Shown: positions 26,375-35,721, counted from the stretch's first letter. The stretch: DNA of 51,942 bases from an uncultured Roseicyclus sp. (GCA_937139335.1 CAKZPN010000032.1:1-51942); one strand, 5' to 3'. The notes: generated from the sequence alone by a model not told the origin. Numbers and translations are program-made.

Positions 26375-27330
26375 CGCGCCGCCTCGATGAACTCTGCGAT
26401 GGCGGGCACCAGCGCCGGATGCAGCGGCAGGCTGGCGTCGGCATAGGTGGCAAGGCTTGCCGCGACATAGGTCTCGAGGTCTTCGGCCTCGCCCCGGGGG
26501 ACTGCCTGCTTCAACACATGCGTCATTCCCGACAGGGTCATCCGCGTGGCGTCGGGTCGCGCCTCGGCCAGCGGGTCGGCATCGGACGGCGGCACCTGCA
26601 GATCGGCATCGCCGTGGAGGATCAGCGTCGGCAGGTCGGTCGCGGCCAGCAGCGCCGCCGGGTCGGTCATCACCAACTCGCGCAGGTAGTCACGCGTTGC
26701 CGGACCGAAGATCGCGGCCAGCGCAGGCGGCAGCGACGCGGTATCGACCTCGCCGGTCTCGATCAGGTCGGCAAGCGCCCGTTCGAATTCCGGCAGCACC
26801 GGCGCAAGGTTTGGCTGCGCCGCGAGCTGGTCGCGCATCACCGCGCCAAGCGGGCGGCCCGGCCCGGCCAGCAGGACCAGCCCGCAGACACCGGGCAACG
26901 CGGCGGCATCGCTGGCCAGCAGCGCCCCCTCGGAATGGCCGATCAGCCAGACGCAAGGCGCGCCGGTTTCCGACCGGATCACCTCGATCCAGGCCTCGGT
27001 ATCGACGCGGTAGTCCGACAGGCTGACGGCGTTCCCATCTCCCGCGCTCGCGCCAAGGCCGCGCTTGTCGATCCGGGCGGTGGCGATGCCGTCCCGCGCC
27101 AGCCCCTCGGCCAGCAGCCGGTAGGCGTCTGTCGAGACGCCCAGCACGCTGTTGCCGTCGCGATCCGTCGGGCCGGAGCCGGGCAGGATCAGCGAGGCGG
27201 CGTGGGGCGCGCCGTCGGGGCGTTCCAGCGTGCCGGACAACAGGCCGAAGGGGCGATCGGCGGTGATCTCCACCGGTTCGGCCAGGGCGGGACCAGCGGC
27301 GAGCATCGTCGCGAGAAGGGCAAGGCGCAT
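26371..27330 (-). CDS. Exported alpha/beta hydrolase
   Basis: A 319-residue protein with an N-terminal signal peptide (cleavage near AGPALAEP) and an alpha/beta-hydrolase fold. The nucleophile is S133 in GHSEG; an oxyanion-type LILPGSGPTDRDGNS lies near 47-61, and the catalytic acid is probably in ILHGDADLQVPPSDA with the His in GMTHVLK. GGAGG precedes the ATG. It precedes a coupled DMT transporter, so it may process a product that is exported or imported; the substrate is unknown. Confidence 0.87.
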   Translation of the reverse strand: MRLALLATMLAAGPALAEPVEITADRPFGLLSGTLERPDGAPHAASLILPGSGPTDRDGNSVLGVSTDAYRLLAEGLARDGIATARIDKRGLGASAGDGNAVSLSDYRVDTEAWIEVIRSETGAPCVWLIGHSEGALLASDAAALPGVCGLVLLAGPGRPLGAVMRDQLAAQPNLAPVLPEFERALADLIETGEVDTASLPPALAAIFGPATRDYLRELVMTDPAALLAATDLPTLILHGDADLQVPPSDADPLAEARPDATRMTLSGMTHVLKQAVPRGEAEDLETYVAASLATYADASLPLHPALVPAIAEFIEAAR

Positions 27331-27432
27331 GGCAACCTCCAGAGCAATCCGACAATTTTGAGATGGCTCGCCGGGGTAGGCCCCGAGGCTGGCACGATCA
27401 GCTATAGCGCCGCCTGTGGCCGGGCGCCAGTT

Positions 27433-28359
27433 TCAGACGCCCAGACACCATCGGAGAACCGCCTTTTGCGCGTGCAGGCGGTTCTCGGCCTCGTCGAAGA
27501 CGACCGATTGCGGCCCGTCCATCACAGCGTCCGTGACCTCTTCGTTGCGATGCGCGGGCAGGCAATGCATGAACAGCGCATCGGGCCTGGCCATTGCCAT
27601 CAGCGCTTCGTCCACCTGGTAGGGGCGCAGCTGGTTGTGGCGGCGTTCGCGCGTGGTCTGGCTGTCATGCATCGACACCCAGGTGTCGGTGACGACAAGG
27701 TCGGCGCCCGCCACGGCGCGTGCGGCATCGCGCTCGATGGTCACGGTGGCGCCCCTGGCGCGCGCCTCGTCAAGGAACACCGCCTCGGGGTCGAGCGTCG
27801 GTGGCCCGGCGAAGGTCAGGTCGAAGCCGAATTGCCCGGCGGCATGGGCGAAGCTCGCGAAGACGTTGTTGCCGTCGCCGCACCACGTCACCTTCTTGCC
27901 GGTGATGGGGCCGCGATGCTCTTCATAGGTCTGGATGTCGGCCATGATCTGGCAGGGATGCGTGCGGTTCGTCAGCCCGTTGATGACCGGCACGGTGGCA
28001 TGCTCGGCCATTTCCAGCAGCACGTCCTCTTCGAAGGTGCGCAGCATGATCAGGTCGACGTAGCGCGACAGCACGCGGGCGGTGTCGGCGATGGTCTCGC
28101 CATGGCCGAGCTGCATCTCGCTGCCGGTCAGAACCATGGTCTGCCCGCCCATCTGCCGCACGCCCACGTCGAAGCTGACGCGGGTGCGGGTGGACGGTTT
28201 CTCGAAGATCAGCGCGACCATGCGGTCCTTCAGCGGCTGGTCGTCGTCGGGCGCGCCCTTGGGCCGGCCGGCGCGGGCAGATTTCATCGACGCCGCGCTG
28301 TCGATCATGGTCCGGAGGTCGGCCGGGTCGGTCTTGTTGATGTCGAGGAAATGTCTCAT
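27433..28359 (-). CDS. argF: Ornithine carbamoyltransferase
   Basis: A 308-residue enzyme that makes citrulline from ornithine and carbamoyl phosphate. The carbamoyl-phosphate site STRTR is at 56-60, the ornithine-loop element [11 protein letters not shown] lies near the C-terminus, and [17 protein letters not shown] is intact. It follows argD by 83 bp, which is the usual argD-argF order of alphaproteobacteria. The intervening gap holds a GC-rich hairpin that may act as a terminator or stabiliser. Confidence 0.96.
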   Translation of the reverse strand: MRHFLDINKTDPADLRTMIDSAASMKSARAGRPKGAPDDDQPLKDRMVALIFEKPSTRTRVSFDVGVRQMGGQTMVLTGSEMQLGHGETIADTARVLSRYVDLIMLRTFEEDVLLEMAEHATVPVINGLTNRTHPCQIMADIQTYEEHRGPITGKKVTWCGDGNNVFASFAHAAGQFGFDLTFAGPPTLDPEAVFLDEARARGATVTIERDAARAVAGADLVVTDTWVSMHDSQTTRERRHNQLRPYQVDEALMAMARPDALFMHCLPAHRNEEVTDAVMDGPQSVVFDEAENRLHAQKAVLRWCLGV

Positions 28360-28389
28360 GCGTCTGCGCTTTTGTCTGGCGTCGGGATG

Positions 28390-28441
28390 CCGGGGGGCCA
28401 GCCCCCCGGACCCCCCGGGATATTTGGGAAACGAAGAAGGG
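28390..28441. repeat. GC-rich hairpin plus GGGATATTTGGGAAACGAAGAAGG element
   Basis: Between argD and argF, CCGGGGGG and CCCCCCGG (28390-28397 and 28402-28409) form an 8-bp stem around CCAG, followed by GGACCCCCCGGGATATTTGG and AAACGAAGAAGGG. From memory, many Rhodobacterales intergenic spacers carry a similar hairpin followed by GATATTT and a purine-rich AAGAAG end, so this may be a family-wide repeat element. This is recognition, not a database result. Confidence 0.45.
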
Positions 28442-28442
28442 T

Positions 28443-29633
28443 TCAGGCCGCCTTGATCTGTCGGCTGACCGCGGAGGCGGCGCTGTCGAGACGCGCGATG
28501 CCTTCGGCGATCTCCTCCTCGGTGATGGTGAGCGCGGGCAGGATGCGCACCACGTTGTCGCCCGCCGGGACGGTCAGGATCTCGGCGTCATAGCCGGCTG
28601 CAACCACGTCGGTGTTGGTCGCCTTGCACTTCAGCCCCAGCATCAGGCCCGATCCGCGTACGCCCTCGAAGACGTCGGGGTGGGCGGCGACCAGCCCCTC
28701 GAGCTTCTGGCGCAGGAAGCCGGCCTTGCGGCGCACCTCATCCAGGAAGCCGTCGCGGGTGATCTCGTCCATCACCGCGACGCCCACGGCGCAGCCCAGC
28801 GGGTTGCCGCCATAGGTCGAGCCATGCGTGCCCGCCGTCATGCCGCGCGCGGCGGCCTCGGTGGCCAGCAGCGCGCCCAGCGGGTAGCCGCCGCCGATCC
28901 CCTTGGCGACCATCATGATGTCGGGCGTGATGCCCGCCCATTCATGCGCAAAGAGGCGCCCGGTGCGGCCGACGCCGCTCTGGATCTCGTCGAGGATCAA
29001 GAGCAGCCCATGCTCGTCGCAGAGGTCGCGCAACCCCTTCAGGCAGGCATCGGGCAGGGGCCTTATGCCCGCCTCGCCCTGCACCGGCTCGACCATGATC
29101 GCGCCCACGTCCGGGGCCGCGGCGGCCTCGCGCAGCGCGTCGTGATCGCCGAAGGGCAGTTGCCGGAACCCCGGCAGCAGCGGGCCGAAACCCTTGGTCA
29201 GTTTCTCGGAGCCTGCGGCAGAAATCGCGGCCATCGAGCGGCCGTGGAACGCGCCCTCGAAGGTCAGGATCGTCGTCCGCTCCGGCGTGTCGCTGCCGTA
29301 CCAGTATTTGCGCGCCATCTTCACGGCCAGTTCCGTCGCCTCGGTCCCCGAGTTGCAGAAGAACACGGTGTCGGCAAAAGTATGCTCGACCAGCCGCTCG
29401 GCCAGCGCCTCCTGCTGCGGCACGGTGTAGAGGTTCGAGGTGTGCCAGAGCGCGTTCGCCTGGTCGGTCAGCGCCTTGACAAGCGCCGGGTGCCCGTGGC
29501 CCAGCGACATCACCGCGATGCCGGCAGCGAAATCGACGAAACGTCGGCCATCCGCCTCGATCATCCACGAGCCTTCGCCTTTGACGAAAGACAGTTTCGC
29601 GCGGTTGTAGCTAGGCAGGACAGGCGGGATCAT
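28443..29633 (-). CDS. argD: Acetylornithine aminotransferase
   Basis: A 396-residue class III PLP aminotransferase. The PLP lysine is K244 in [13 protein letters not shown], with D215 in [15 protein letters not shown] and the phosphate-binding NSGTEATE at 94-101. It makes N-acetylornithine from the semialdehyde and may also act on succinyldiaminopimelate. The start at 29633 ([14 protein letters not shown]) matches the family; an upstream ATG at 29738 adds a non-homologous leader. It is followed by argF. Confidence 0.95.
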   Translation of the reverse strand: MIPPVLPSYNRAKLSFVKGEGSWMIEADGRRFVDFAAGIAVMSLGHGHPALVKALTDQANALWHTSNLYTVPQQEALAERLVEHTFADTVFFCNSGTEATELAVKMARKYWYGSDTPERTTILTFEGAFHGRSMAAISAAGSEKLTKGFGPLLPGFRQLPFGDHDALREAAAAPDVGAIMVEPVQGEAGIRPLPDACLKGLRDLCDEHGLLLILDEIQSGVGRTGRLFAHEWAGITPDIMMVAKGIGGGYPLGALLATEAAARGMTAGTHGSTYGGNPLGCAVGVAVMDEITRDGFLDEVRRKAGFLRQKLEGLVAAHPDVFEGVRGSGLMLGLKCKATNTDVVAAGYDAEILTVPAGDNVVRILPALTITEEEIAEGIARLDSAASAVSRQIKAA

Positions 29634-29785
29634 TGACCGGCTCCCATGGGACTGAAAGGAAGCCCCTCGCATGGCGCAGGGCTGACCATAAGTCAATTCA
29701 GGACCGCTGATGGGGTCAAGTGGCCGGCGTGATGACACCTGCCGGTCTGTGCTTTTGAAATCGCTCCAGGGATGCCGGGGCGGGC

Positions 29786-29800
29786 GGGGGCAGAGCCCCC
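29786..29800. terminator. GGGGGC-AGA-GCCCCC hairpin beyond metF
   Basis: A perfect 6-bp stem with a 3-nt loop, 2 bp beyond the metF stop. On the minus strand it reads GGGGGCTCTGCCCCC and is followed by GCCCGCCCCGGCATCCCTGG. It resembles the hairpin between argD and argF. It probably ends or protects the metF transcript. Confidence 0.45.
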
Positions 29801-29802
29801 TC

Positions 29803-30669
29803 TCACGCCACCTCGGACAGCGCGACCTTGGGGGTGACGCCCAGGGCGGAACACACGTCGCGGGTCAGGTCGGGGGCGTTCAGCGTGTAGAAATGCAGGT
29901 CCTCCACGCCGCCCTCGATCAGGTCGGTGCAAAGCTCGGACGCCAGTGCGGTCGACAGGAGCTGCTCGCGCCCGTCGCGGATCGCCTTGTCATAGGCCTC
30001 GTCCAGCCAGGCGGGGATCGGCGTTCCGCACATCTGGGCGAACTTGCGCACGCCTTTCCACGAATTGATCGGCAGGATGCCGGGGATGATCGGCGCGGTG
30101 ATGCCCGACGCGGCGCAGGCGTCGCGGAAGCGGAAGAAGGTCTCGGCCTCGAAGAAGAACTGCGTGATCGCCGAGGAGGCGCCGGCGTCGATCTTGCGCT
30201 TCAGGAAATCGACGCAATCCTGCATCGAGCCCGCCTCGGGGTGCGGGTCGGGGTAGGCACCGACGCGGAGCTGAAATTTGCCAGTCTTGGCCAGCGCCCC
30301 GATCAGCTCGATGGAATCGGCGAAGCCGTCGGCGTGCGGGGTGAAGCGGCCCTGGCCCTTCGGCGGGTCGCCACGCAGCGCCACGATCTGCGTCACGCCG
30401 GCGGCGGCATAGCTTTCCGCGATCTCCAGCGTTTCTTCGCGGGTCGCGTCGACGCAGGTGAGATGCGCCGCGACCTCGACCCCGTAATTGGCGTGGATCG
30501 TCTTGACCGCGTCATGGGTCAGCGCCCGCGTCGTGCCGCCCGCGCCGTAGGTGACCGACACGAAGGTCGGGGCCAGCGGCGACAGCACGTTCAGCGTCTC
30601 CCACAGCCGGAACGACGCCTCGAGCGACTTGGGCGGGAAGAACTCGAAGGAGACGTTCGGGGCGGACAT
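29803..30669 (-). CDS. metF: 5,10-methylenetetrahydrofolate reductase
   Basis: A 288-residue flavoenzyme that reduces methylene-THF to methyl-THF for methionine synthesis. The N-terminus has SFEFFPPKS with the conserved glutamate. VTYGAGGT, HLTCVDATREE and IVALRGDPPKG (the flavin and folate site) are present, then FFFEAETFFRF and PGILPINSW. The start at 30669 (MSAPNVSFEFFPP) is the family start; a longer frame runs into metR. It is divergent from a metR-like gene, across a spacer with a palindrome. Confidence 0.95.
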   Translation of the reverse strand: MSAPNVSFEFFPPKSLEASFRLWETLNVLSPLAPTFVSVTYGAGGTTRALTHDAVKTIHANYGVEVAAHLTCVDATREETLEIAESYAAAGVTQIVALRGDPPKGQGRFTPHADGFADSIELIGALAKTGKFQLRVGAYPDPHPEAGSMQDCVDFLKRKIDAGASSAITQFFFEAETFFRFRDACAASGITAPIIPGILPINSWKGVRKFAQMCGTPIPAWLDEAYDKAIRDGREQLLSTALASELCTDLIEGGVEDLHFYTLNAPDLTRDVCSALGVTPKVALSEVA

Positions 30670-30683
30670 GGCGATTCCAGTGC

Positions 30684-30698
30684 TTGAAGTGTCGTCAA
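30684..30698. promoter_or_regulatory. LysR-type palindrome between metF and metR
   Basis: TTGAAGTGTCGTCAA has 4-bp arms (TTGA/TCAA) and contains a T-N11-A core. It lies in the 93-bp divergent spacer, 15 bp from the metF ATG. It partly resembles the MetR box (TGAA-N5-TTCA), so the adjacent LysR protein may act here. Confidence 0.4.
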
Positions 30699-30762
30699 CG
30701 GATGTCGCATAGACTCGGCTTTGCGACAAATTCATAATCCTCAAGATCAATATGAGTTTCAC

Positions 30763-31671
30763 ATGCATCTCGAGTTTCGCCACCTGCGCACCATCAAGGC
30801 CATCCACGAGGAGGGCGGGCTCGCCCGCGCCGCCGCTCGGCTGCACATCACGCAATCGGCGCTGTCCCACCAGATCAAAGGGTTGGAGGACCAGGCGGGC
30901 CTCGACCTCTTCGTGCGCCGCTCGAAACCGATGAAGCTCTCGCCCGCGGGCATCAAGCTCCTGCGGTTGGCCGAGGACGTGCTGCCGCGCATCGCCGCGC
31001 TGGAGGATGAATTCGACAATTTGCGCAAGGGCAAGTCGGGGCGGCTCCACATCGCCATCGAGTGCCACGCCTGCTTCGACTGGCTGCTGCCGGTGCTGGA
31101 GGCGTTCCGCGTCGCCTGGCCCGACATCGACGTCGACATTCGCCCCGGCCTGCAATTCGAGGCGCTGCCGGCGCTGCTGCGCGAGGAGGTCGACCTTGTC
31201 GTCTCCTCCGACCCCGAGAAGCTGCCCGGCGTCGATTTCTCGCCGCTCTTCGATTACGAGCCGGTCTTCGTCTGCGCCGCCGACCATCCGCTCGCCGCCA
31301 AACCCTGGATCGAGGCCGAGGATTTCGAGGATCAGGCGCTGATCACCTACCCGGTCGAGCGCGCGCGGCTCGACGTGTTCTCGCAGCTCCTATTCCCGGC
31401 TGGGGTAGAGCCGAAGTCGATCCGGCAGGTCGAACTCTCCGCCGTGATCCTTCTCCTCGTCGCCTCGGGGCGCGGCGTCTCGGTCCTGCCCGACTGGGTG
31501 GTGCGCGACACCGGCAAGCACCCCTCGCTGGTCACGCGGCGGCTGACCGAGGGCGGCATCACCCGGCGGCTTTACGGCGCCACCCGCGCCGACGATACCG
31601 CCAAGCCTTTCATGGCGCAGATGCTGAAGCTCTGCCGGACCGAGCCGCCGAAACTGCAGCGCCGGGGCTGA
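30763..31671 (+). CDS. metR: LysR-family regulator, MetR-like
   Basis: A 302-residue LysR protein. The N-terminal winged HTH reads MHLEFRHLRTIKAIHEEGGLARAAARLHITQSALSHQIKGLE. The ligand domain has IAIECHACFDWLLPVLE, resembling MetR, which senses homocysteine. The start is ATG 30763; a TTG at 30721 gives extra residues and is rejected. Gene position (divergent from metF) and the domain resemblance support a methionine regulator. Direct target data are absent. Confidence 0.85.
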   Translation: MHLEFRHLRTIKAIHEEGGLARAAARLHITQSALSHQIKGLEDQAGLDLFVRRSKPMKLSPAGIKLLRLAEDVLPRIAALEDEFDNLRKGKSGRLHIAIECHACFDWLLPVLEAFRVAWPDIDVDIRPGLQFEALPALLREEVDLVVSSDPEKLPGVDFSPLFDYEPVFVCAADHPLAAKPWIEAEDFEDQALITYPVERARLDVFSQLLFPAGVEPKSIRQVELSAVILLLVASGRGVSVLPDWVVRDTGKHPSLVTRRLTEGGITRRLYGATRADDTAKPFMAQMLKLCRTEPPKLQRRG

Positions 31672-31744
31672 CGCCTCCGGCCCCTTGGCACCGGCGCGCG
31701 CGGGGTCTATAGGCTCGCCCCTGTCCGATCCGAGGGAACGACCG

Positions 31745-32542
31745 ATGCAAGGCTCCGCCAATCTCAACATCATGCTCAAGGCCGCCCGCAAGGCGGGGCG
31801 GAGCCTCGTGAAGGATTTCCGCGAGGTCGAAAACCTGCAGGTCTCCTCCAAGGGCCCCGGCGATTTCGTCAGCCGCGCCGACCGCGCCGCCGAGGAAATC
31901 CTGATGACCGAGCTGATGGAGGCGCGTCCGAACTACGGGTTCCTCGGCGAGGAAGGCACCGTGATCGAGGGCACCGACCCGACGCGCCGCTGGATCGTCG
32001 ACCCGCTCGACGGCACTACCAACTTCCTGCACGGGATGCCGCATTGGGCCGTGTCGATCGCGCTGGAGCACAAGGGGGAGATCGTCGCCGGCGTGGTCTA
32101 CGACGCCGCCAAGGACGAGATGTTCTATGCCGAGAAGGGCGCCGGCTGCTGGCTGAACGACAGCAAGCGGCTGCGTGTCTCGGGCCGCACCAAGCTGATC
32201 GAAAGCGTCTTCGCCACCGGCGTGCCCTTCGCCGGCGGCCAGTACCTGCCCGCGACCTTGCAGGATCTGGCTCGTCTGATGCCGACCTGTGCCGGCGTGC
32301 GGCGTTGGGGGGCTGCGGCGCTCGACCTCGCCTATGTCGCGGCGGGCCGTTACGAGGGCTATTGGGAACGCGGGTTGCACCCTTGGGACGTGGCCGCCGG
32401 CATCATCCTCGTGCGCGAGGCGGGTGGGCTGGTGCAGCCGATCCGCGAGGGGCAGGACCTGGTGAACGACGGCCATGTGGTCGCGGGCGCCGAGCCGATC
32501 TTCGACCAGTTCGCCAAGATCATCCGCGACCGCGTCGCCTAG
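31745..32542 (+). CDS. suhB: Inositol monophosphatase family protein
   Basis: A 265-residue Mg-dependent phosphatase. Metal ligands appear in GEEGT (near 77-81), DPLDGTTNF (near 98-106) and the C-terminal HPWDVAAG (near 214-221). It dephosphorylates inositol monophosphate or related sugar phosphates; SuhB proteins may also act in RNA polymerase termination complexes. GAGGGAA precedes the ATG. Its TAG overlaps the convergent pcs stop on a CTAG palindrome. Confidence 0.92.
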   Translation: MQGSANLNIMLKAARKAGRSLVKDFREVENLQVSSKGPGDFVSRADRAAEEILMTELMEARPNYGFLGEEGTVIEGTDPTRRWIVDPLDGTTNFLHGMPHWAVSIALEHKGEIVAGVVYDAAKDEMFYAEKGAGCWLNDSKRLRVSGRTKLIESVFATGVPFAGGQYLPATLQDLARLMPTCAGVRRWGAAALDLAYVAAGRYEGYWERGLHPWDVAAGIILVREAGGLVQPIREGQDLVNDGHVVAGAEPIFDQFAKIIRDRVA

Positions 32543-33225
32543 GCGCGCGCCGGGATCATCTGCTGCACCGCCCCTGCGAGCAGCAGGTAGAGCGAGGTTG
32601 CCGTCACCACGCCGGTCACCAGCGGGTTGGGGTGGAACCCGGTCCAGGCCGCGGCAGCGATCGCGCCGGTCCAGATCAGCGCCACCGGCAGCGTCACCAC
32701 GCGCCAGCGCGCGGTGCGCACCGGGTGGACGAATTTCAGGTTCAGGAACTGCGCGATGCTGAGCACCAGCACGAGGGCGAGGATCACCTCCCACGGCGGC
32801 ACGATCACCAGCAGCGCCAGCGTGACCATGTTCCAGCAGCCCGGAAAGCCGCGAAAGCTCTTGTCGGCGGTCTTCATCCGCGTGTCGGCGAAATAGAGCG
32901 CCGAGCCGAAGGGAATGAGGAGCACTACCAGCCAGCCCGACCAGCCCGGCAGAAGGCCCGAGCCGTAGAGCGCATAGGCCGGGATCATCACGTAGGTCAG
33001 GAAATCGATGATGAGGTCCAGCAGCACGCCGTCGATGATCGGCGCGTTCTCGGTCACCGAATAGCGGCGCGCGAGCGGCCCGTCGATGCCGTCGACCACG
33101 AAGGCGACGGTGAGCCAGATCGTCATCGTCGCCCAGTCCTGCTGCGCGGCCTCGAGCAAGGCCAGCATGGCAAGCGAGGCGCCGGCGGCCGTGAACAGGT
33201 GGACGGAATAGGCTCTGATACGCAT
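32539..33225 (-). CDS. pcs: Phosphatidylcholine synthase (CDP-choline type)
   Basis: A 228-residue membrane CDP-alcohol phosphotransferase that joins CDP-diacylglycerol and choline. The motif DGxDGxLAR...DGxxLDxxxD is visible as DGIDGPLARRYSVTE...IIDGVLLDLIID. The helices and the conserved GCWNMV segment match bacterial Pcs rather than PssA. I use ATG 33225 (MRIRAYSVHLFTAAGA), although a GTG at 33234 is in frame. It implies a PC membrane lipid made from choline. Confidence 0.88.
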   Translation of the reverse strand: MRIRAYSVHLFTAAGASLAMLALLEAAQQDWATMTIWLTVAFVVDGIDGPLARRYSVTENAPIIDGVLLDLIIDFLTYVMIPAYALYGSGLLPGWSGWLVVLLIPFGSALYFADTRMKTADKSFRGFPGCWNMVTLALLVIVPPWEVILALVLVLSIAQFLNLKFVHPVRTARWRVVTLPVALIWTGAIAAAAWTGFHPNPLVTGVVTATSLYLLLAGAVQQMIPARA

Positions 33226-33284
33226 CGTGTTCACTTGACCGCATGTGCGTGCGAACGCAACCGCCGCGTGACGATTTTGTGACC

Positions 33285-34208
33285 TCAGGCCTTGGGATGG
33301 GCGGCGGCGTAGACCTCGAGCAGGCGCGCGGTATCGACCGAAGTATAGGCCTGCGTGGTCGAGAGCGAGGCGTGGCCCAGCAACTCCTGGATCGCGCGCA
33401 GATCGCCTCCTGCGTTCAGCAGATGCGTGGCGAAGCTGTGGCGCAGCGCGTGCGGCGTGGCGGTCGCGGGCAGGCCAAGCTGCATCCGCGCGCTTTCCAT
33501 CACCTTGGCCACCAGCCGCCCGTTCAGCGGCCCGCCCCGGATGCCACGGAAAAGCGGCGTGCCGGGGGAAAGGTCATGCGGGCAGAGCGTGGCATAGCGG
33601 GTGACGGCGTCGGCTGCCGCGGGCAGCACCGGTACCTCGCGCTCCTTCCCGCCCTTGCCTCGGATGCGCAGCGTGTCGCGGAGCGGCAGGAAGCCCGCAT
33701 CCAGCGTCAGCGCCTCCGACCGGCGCAACCCGCAGCCGTACAGCAGCGTCAGGATCGCCACGTCGCGCGCCGCGACCCAGTCGCGGGCGTCGTGCTGGCC
33801 CACCGTCTCGATCATGTCGCGCGCGCCCTCGACGCTGAGGGGGCGGGGCAGGCGGCGGCCGTGTTTCGGCGCGCGCATCGACAGGATCGCGGTGGCGTCG
33901 AACCCTTCGCGCTCCGCCCACCAGCGGTAAAAGCCCTTCACCGCCGACAGCCGCCGCGCCAGCGAGCGCGATCCGACGCCGCGCGTGCGTTGCGCGGCCA
34001 TCCAGGCGCGCATGTCGGACGCGGTCAAGGCGCGCAGCGCGGCGGGGGCGATGACCTCGCCCGCGTGCTGCGCCTGGAAGCCCAGGAAATCGGTCAGGTC
34101 GCGCGCATAGGCGTCGACGGTCGCGTCCGACGCGTCACGCAGGCTGCCCAGGTCGGTCAGCCAGCCAGCCATCAGGTCGCGGACCGCCGGGCTGAGCGCG
34201 AGGCTCAT
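33285..34208 (-). CDS. xerC: Site-specific tyrosine recombinase XerC
   Basis: A 307-residue recombinase for resolving chromosome dimers with XerD at dif. The N-terminal SAM-like core-binding domain spans 1-105. Catalytic residues are R162 (CGLRRSEAL), a lysine in GKGGKER (185-189), H253 and R256 (HALRHSF), H279 (LGHAS) and Y288 (AYTS). All are present. It lies 1 bp from the DUF484 gene, the same neighbourhood as E. coli yigA-xerC. Confidence 0.94.
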   Translation of the reverse strand: MSLALSPAVRDLMAGWLTDLGSLRDASDATVDAYARDLTDFLGFQAQHAGEVIAPAALRALTASDMRAWMAAQRTRGVGSRSLARRLSAVKGFYRWWAEREGFDATAILSMRAPKHGRRLPRPLSVEGARDMIETVGQHDARDWVAARDVAILTLLYGCGLRRSEALTLDAGFLPLRDTLRIRGKGGKEREVPVLPAAADAVTRYATLCPHDLSPGTPLFRGIRGGPLNGRLVAKVMESARMQLGLPATATPHALRHSFATHLLNAGGDLRAIQELLGHASLSTTQAYTSVDTARLLEVYAAAHPKA

Positions 34209-34209
34209 C

Positions 34210-34941
34210 TCAGTCGAGCCAGCGTCGCATCAGCCGCTCGAAGACACCGGCGAAGAAAGTCAGGAGGTCGGTGCCCTGGCTGGGGCGGAACTGGTGCGGG
34301 TCCTCGGACCCCATGACCAGCAGCGCAGGCAGCCGTCCGGGACCGAGGTTCAGCGACATCAGCGCCTCGGACTTGATCCAGACCGCGTCGGCGCCGAAGA
34401 TCAGTGTGCTGGCGTCGCCCACCTGCCTGAGCGTCACCTGCCGGTGCGGCACCGCGCGCCCGCCGGTGATGTAGGTCTCGGCGAACCCGGGCGCGACCAC
34501 GGTCAGCACGTCCTCGAGCTTCTGGACATGCGGGGCGGCGGTCGCCGTCGTCTCGGGGCTTTCCAGCACCAGCCGCACCCGGTCGACGCGGAGCGTGCCG
34601 GCCACATCGGTGCCGAGCGCGCGCAGGAAGCCGGTGAACTCGGTCTGGTCGAGCAGGGTGAGAATGGCGCGGTGAAGCTGGTTCGTGCCGGCCAAGTTCT
34701 CGTAGGCCGCCGCGATGACCGACCGGTGGGTATCCTCCAGCCGGTCGAGGCGGTTTTCCAGACGCTCCATCGCGATCCCGCGCATATCGACGATGTTGCC
34801 GCCCATCTGCCGGTCATTTGCCGAGATCAGCGCCCGCATCAGGTCGCGGTCGTCCAGGATCAGGTCCGGGTCAGCAATGATCCGGTGCCGCCAATCGTCA
34901 TTGGAATAGGTCGACAGGTCGTCGGGTTCAACGCTGCTCAC
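34210..34941 (-). CDS. DUF484 family protein
   Basis: A 243-residue cytoplasmic protein. The GAF-like DUF484 fold is suggested by FGADAVWIKSEALMSLNLGPGRLPALLVMGSEDPHQF and by FLRALGTDVAGTLRVDRVRLVLE. The end is TFFAGVFERLMRRWL. It begins with GTG 34941 and has a GAGGGG upstream. It lies directly upstream of xerC, as in gammaproteobacteria; its function is unknown. Confidence 0.82.
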   Translation of the reverse strand: MSSVEPDDLSTYSNDDWRHRIIADPDLILDDRDLMRALISANDRQMGGNIVDMRGIAMERLENRLDRLEDTHRSVIAAAYENLAGTNQLHRAILTLLDQTEFTGFLRALGTDVAGTLRVDRVRLVLESPETTATAAPHVQKLEDVLTVVAPGFAETYITGGRAVPHRQVTLRQVGDASTLIFGADAVWIKSEALMSLNLGPGRLPALLVMGSEDPHQFRPSQGTDLLTFFAGVFERLMRRWLD

Positions 34942-34992
34942 GGATGCTGCCCCTCGGGTGGTTTTTTCGTTAGCTGCGACCCTACAGGAAAG

Positions 34993-35646
34993 TCACAGAA
35001 TTTTCTGCCCCGTTTTTTCCCAGTCTTTCAGGAAGGCGTCCAGCCCCTTGTCGGTCAGAACGTGGCTGGCCATCGCTTTGATCACGGCGGGTGGCGCGGT
35101 GGCCACATCGGCGCCCAGCAGAGCGGCTTCTTTCATGTGGTTCGCGGTGCGCACCGAGGCTGTGAGGATCTCTGTGGAAAAGACGTAATTGTCATAGATC
35201 TGGCGAATTTCCGCGATCAGTTCCATGCCGTCGATGTTGAGATCGTCCAAGCGGCCGACGAAGGGCGAAATGAAGGTCGCGCCTGCCTTGGCGGCCAGCA
35301 GCGCCTGGTTGGCGGAGAAACACAGCGTCACGTTGACCATGCGTCCCTCACCGGAGAGAACCTTGCAGGCCTTCAGCCCTTCCCAGGTCAGCGGCACCTT
35401 GATCGCGATGTTCTCGGCTATCTTGGCCAGCTCGCGGCCCTCGGCGATCATACCCTCGGCGTCCAGCGCCACGGTCTCGGTCGACACCGGGCCCGCGATC
35501 ATCGCGCAGATCTCGGCGGCCACTTCCTTGAAGTCGCGCCCGGACTTGGCGATCAGCGAGGGGTTGGTGGTGACGCCGTCCACCATGCCCAGTTCGTTCA
35601 ACTCGCGAATGGCGTCGATGTCGGCGGTATCCACAAAGAATTTCAT
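34993..35646 (-). CDS. tal: Small transaldolase (TalC/FSA family)
   Basis: A 217-residue single-domain aldolase. The Schiff-base lysine is K83 in [11 protein letters not shown]. At the positions that separate transaldolase from fructose-6-phosphate aldolase (Gln59/Tyr131 in E. coli FSA), this protein has E57 and F129, the transaldolase-type residues. AGGAAGGG precedes the ATG 35646. It transfers dihydroxyacetone units in the pentose phosphate pathway. A long in-frame extension through priA is antisense and spurious. Confidence 0.9.
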   Translation of the reverse strand: MKFFVDTADIDAIRELNELGMVDGVTTNPSLIAKSGRDFKEVAAEICAMIAGPVSTETVALDAEGMIAEGRELAKIAENIAIKVPLTWEGLKACKVLSGEGRMVNVTLCFSANQALLAAKAGATFISPFVGRLDDLNIDGMELIAEIRQIYDNYVFSTEILTASVRTANHMKEAALLGADVATAPPAVIKAMASHVLTDKGLDAFLKDWEKTGQKIL

Positions 35647-35721
35647 GGCGGCCCTTCCTTTCGTTCGGAGGTCGTGGTGAGTTGCGGGCCTTCTATCGCA
35701 GAGGCCCCCGGGCGGGAAGTC

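Noticed and set aside
30721..30762. An earlier TTG start for the metR-like gene
   Set aside because: It adds residues before the LysR HTH and would run into the candidate operator region; ATG 30763 fits the family start.
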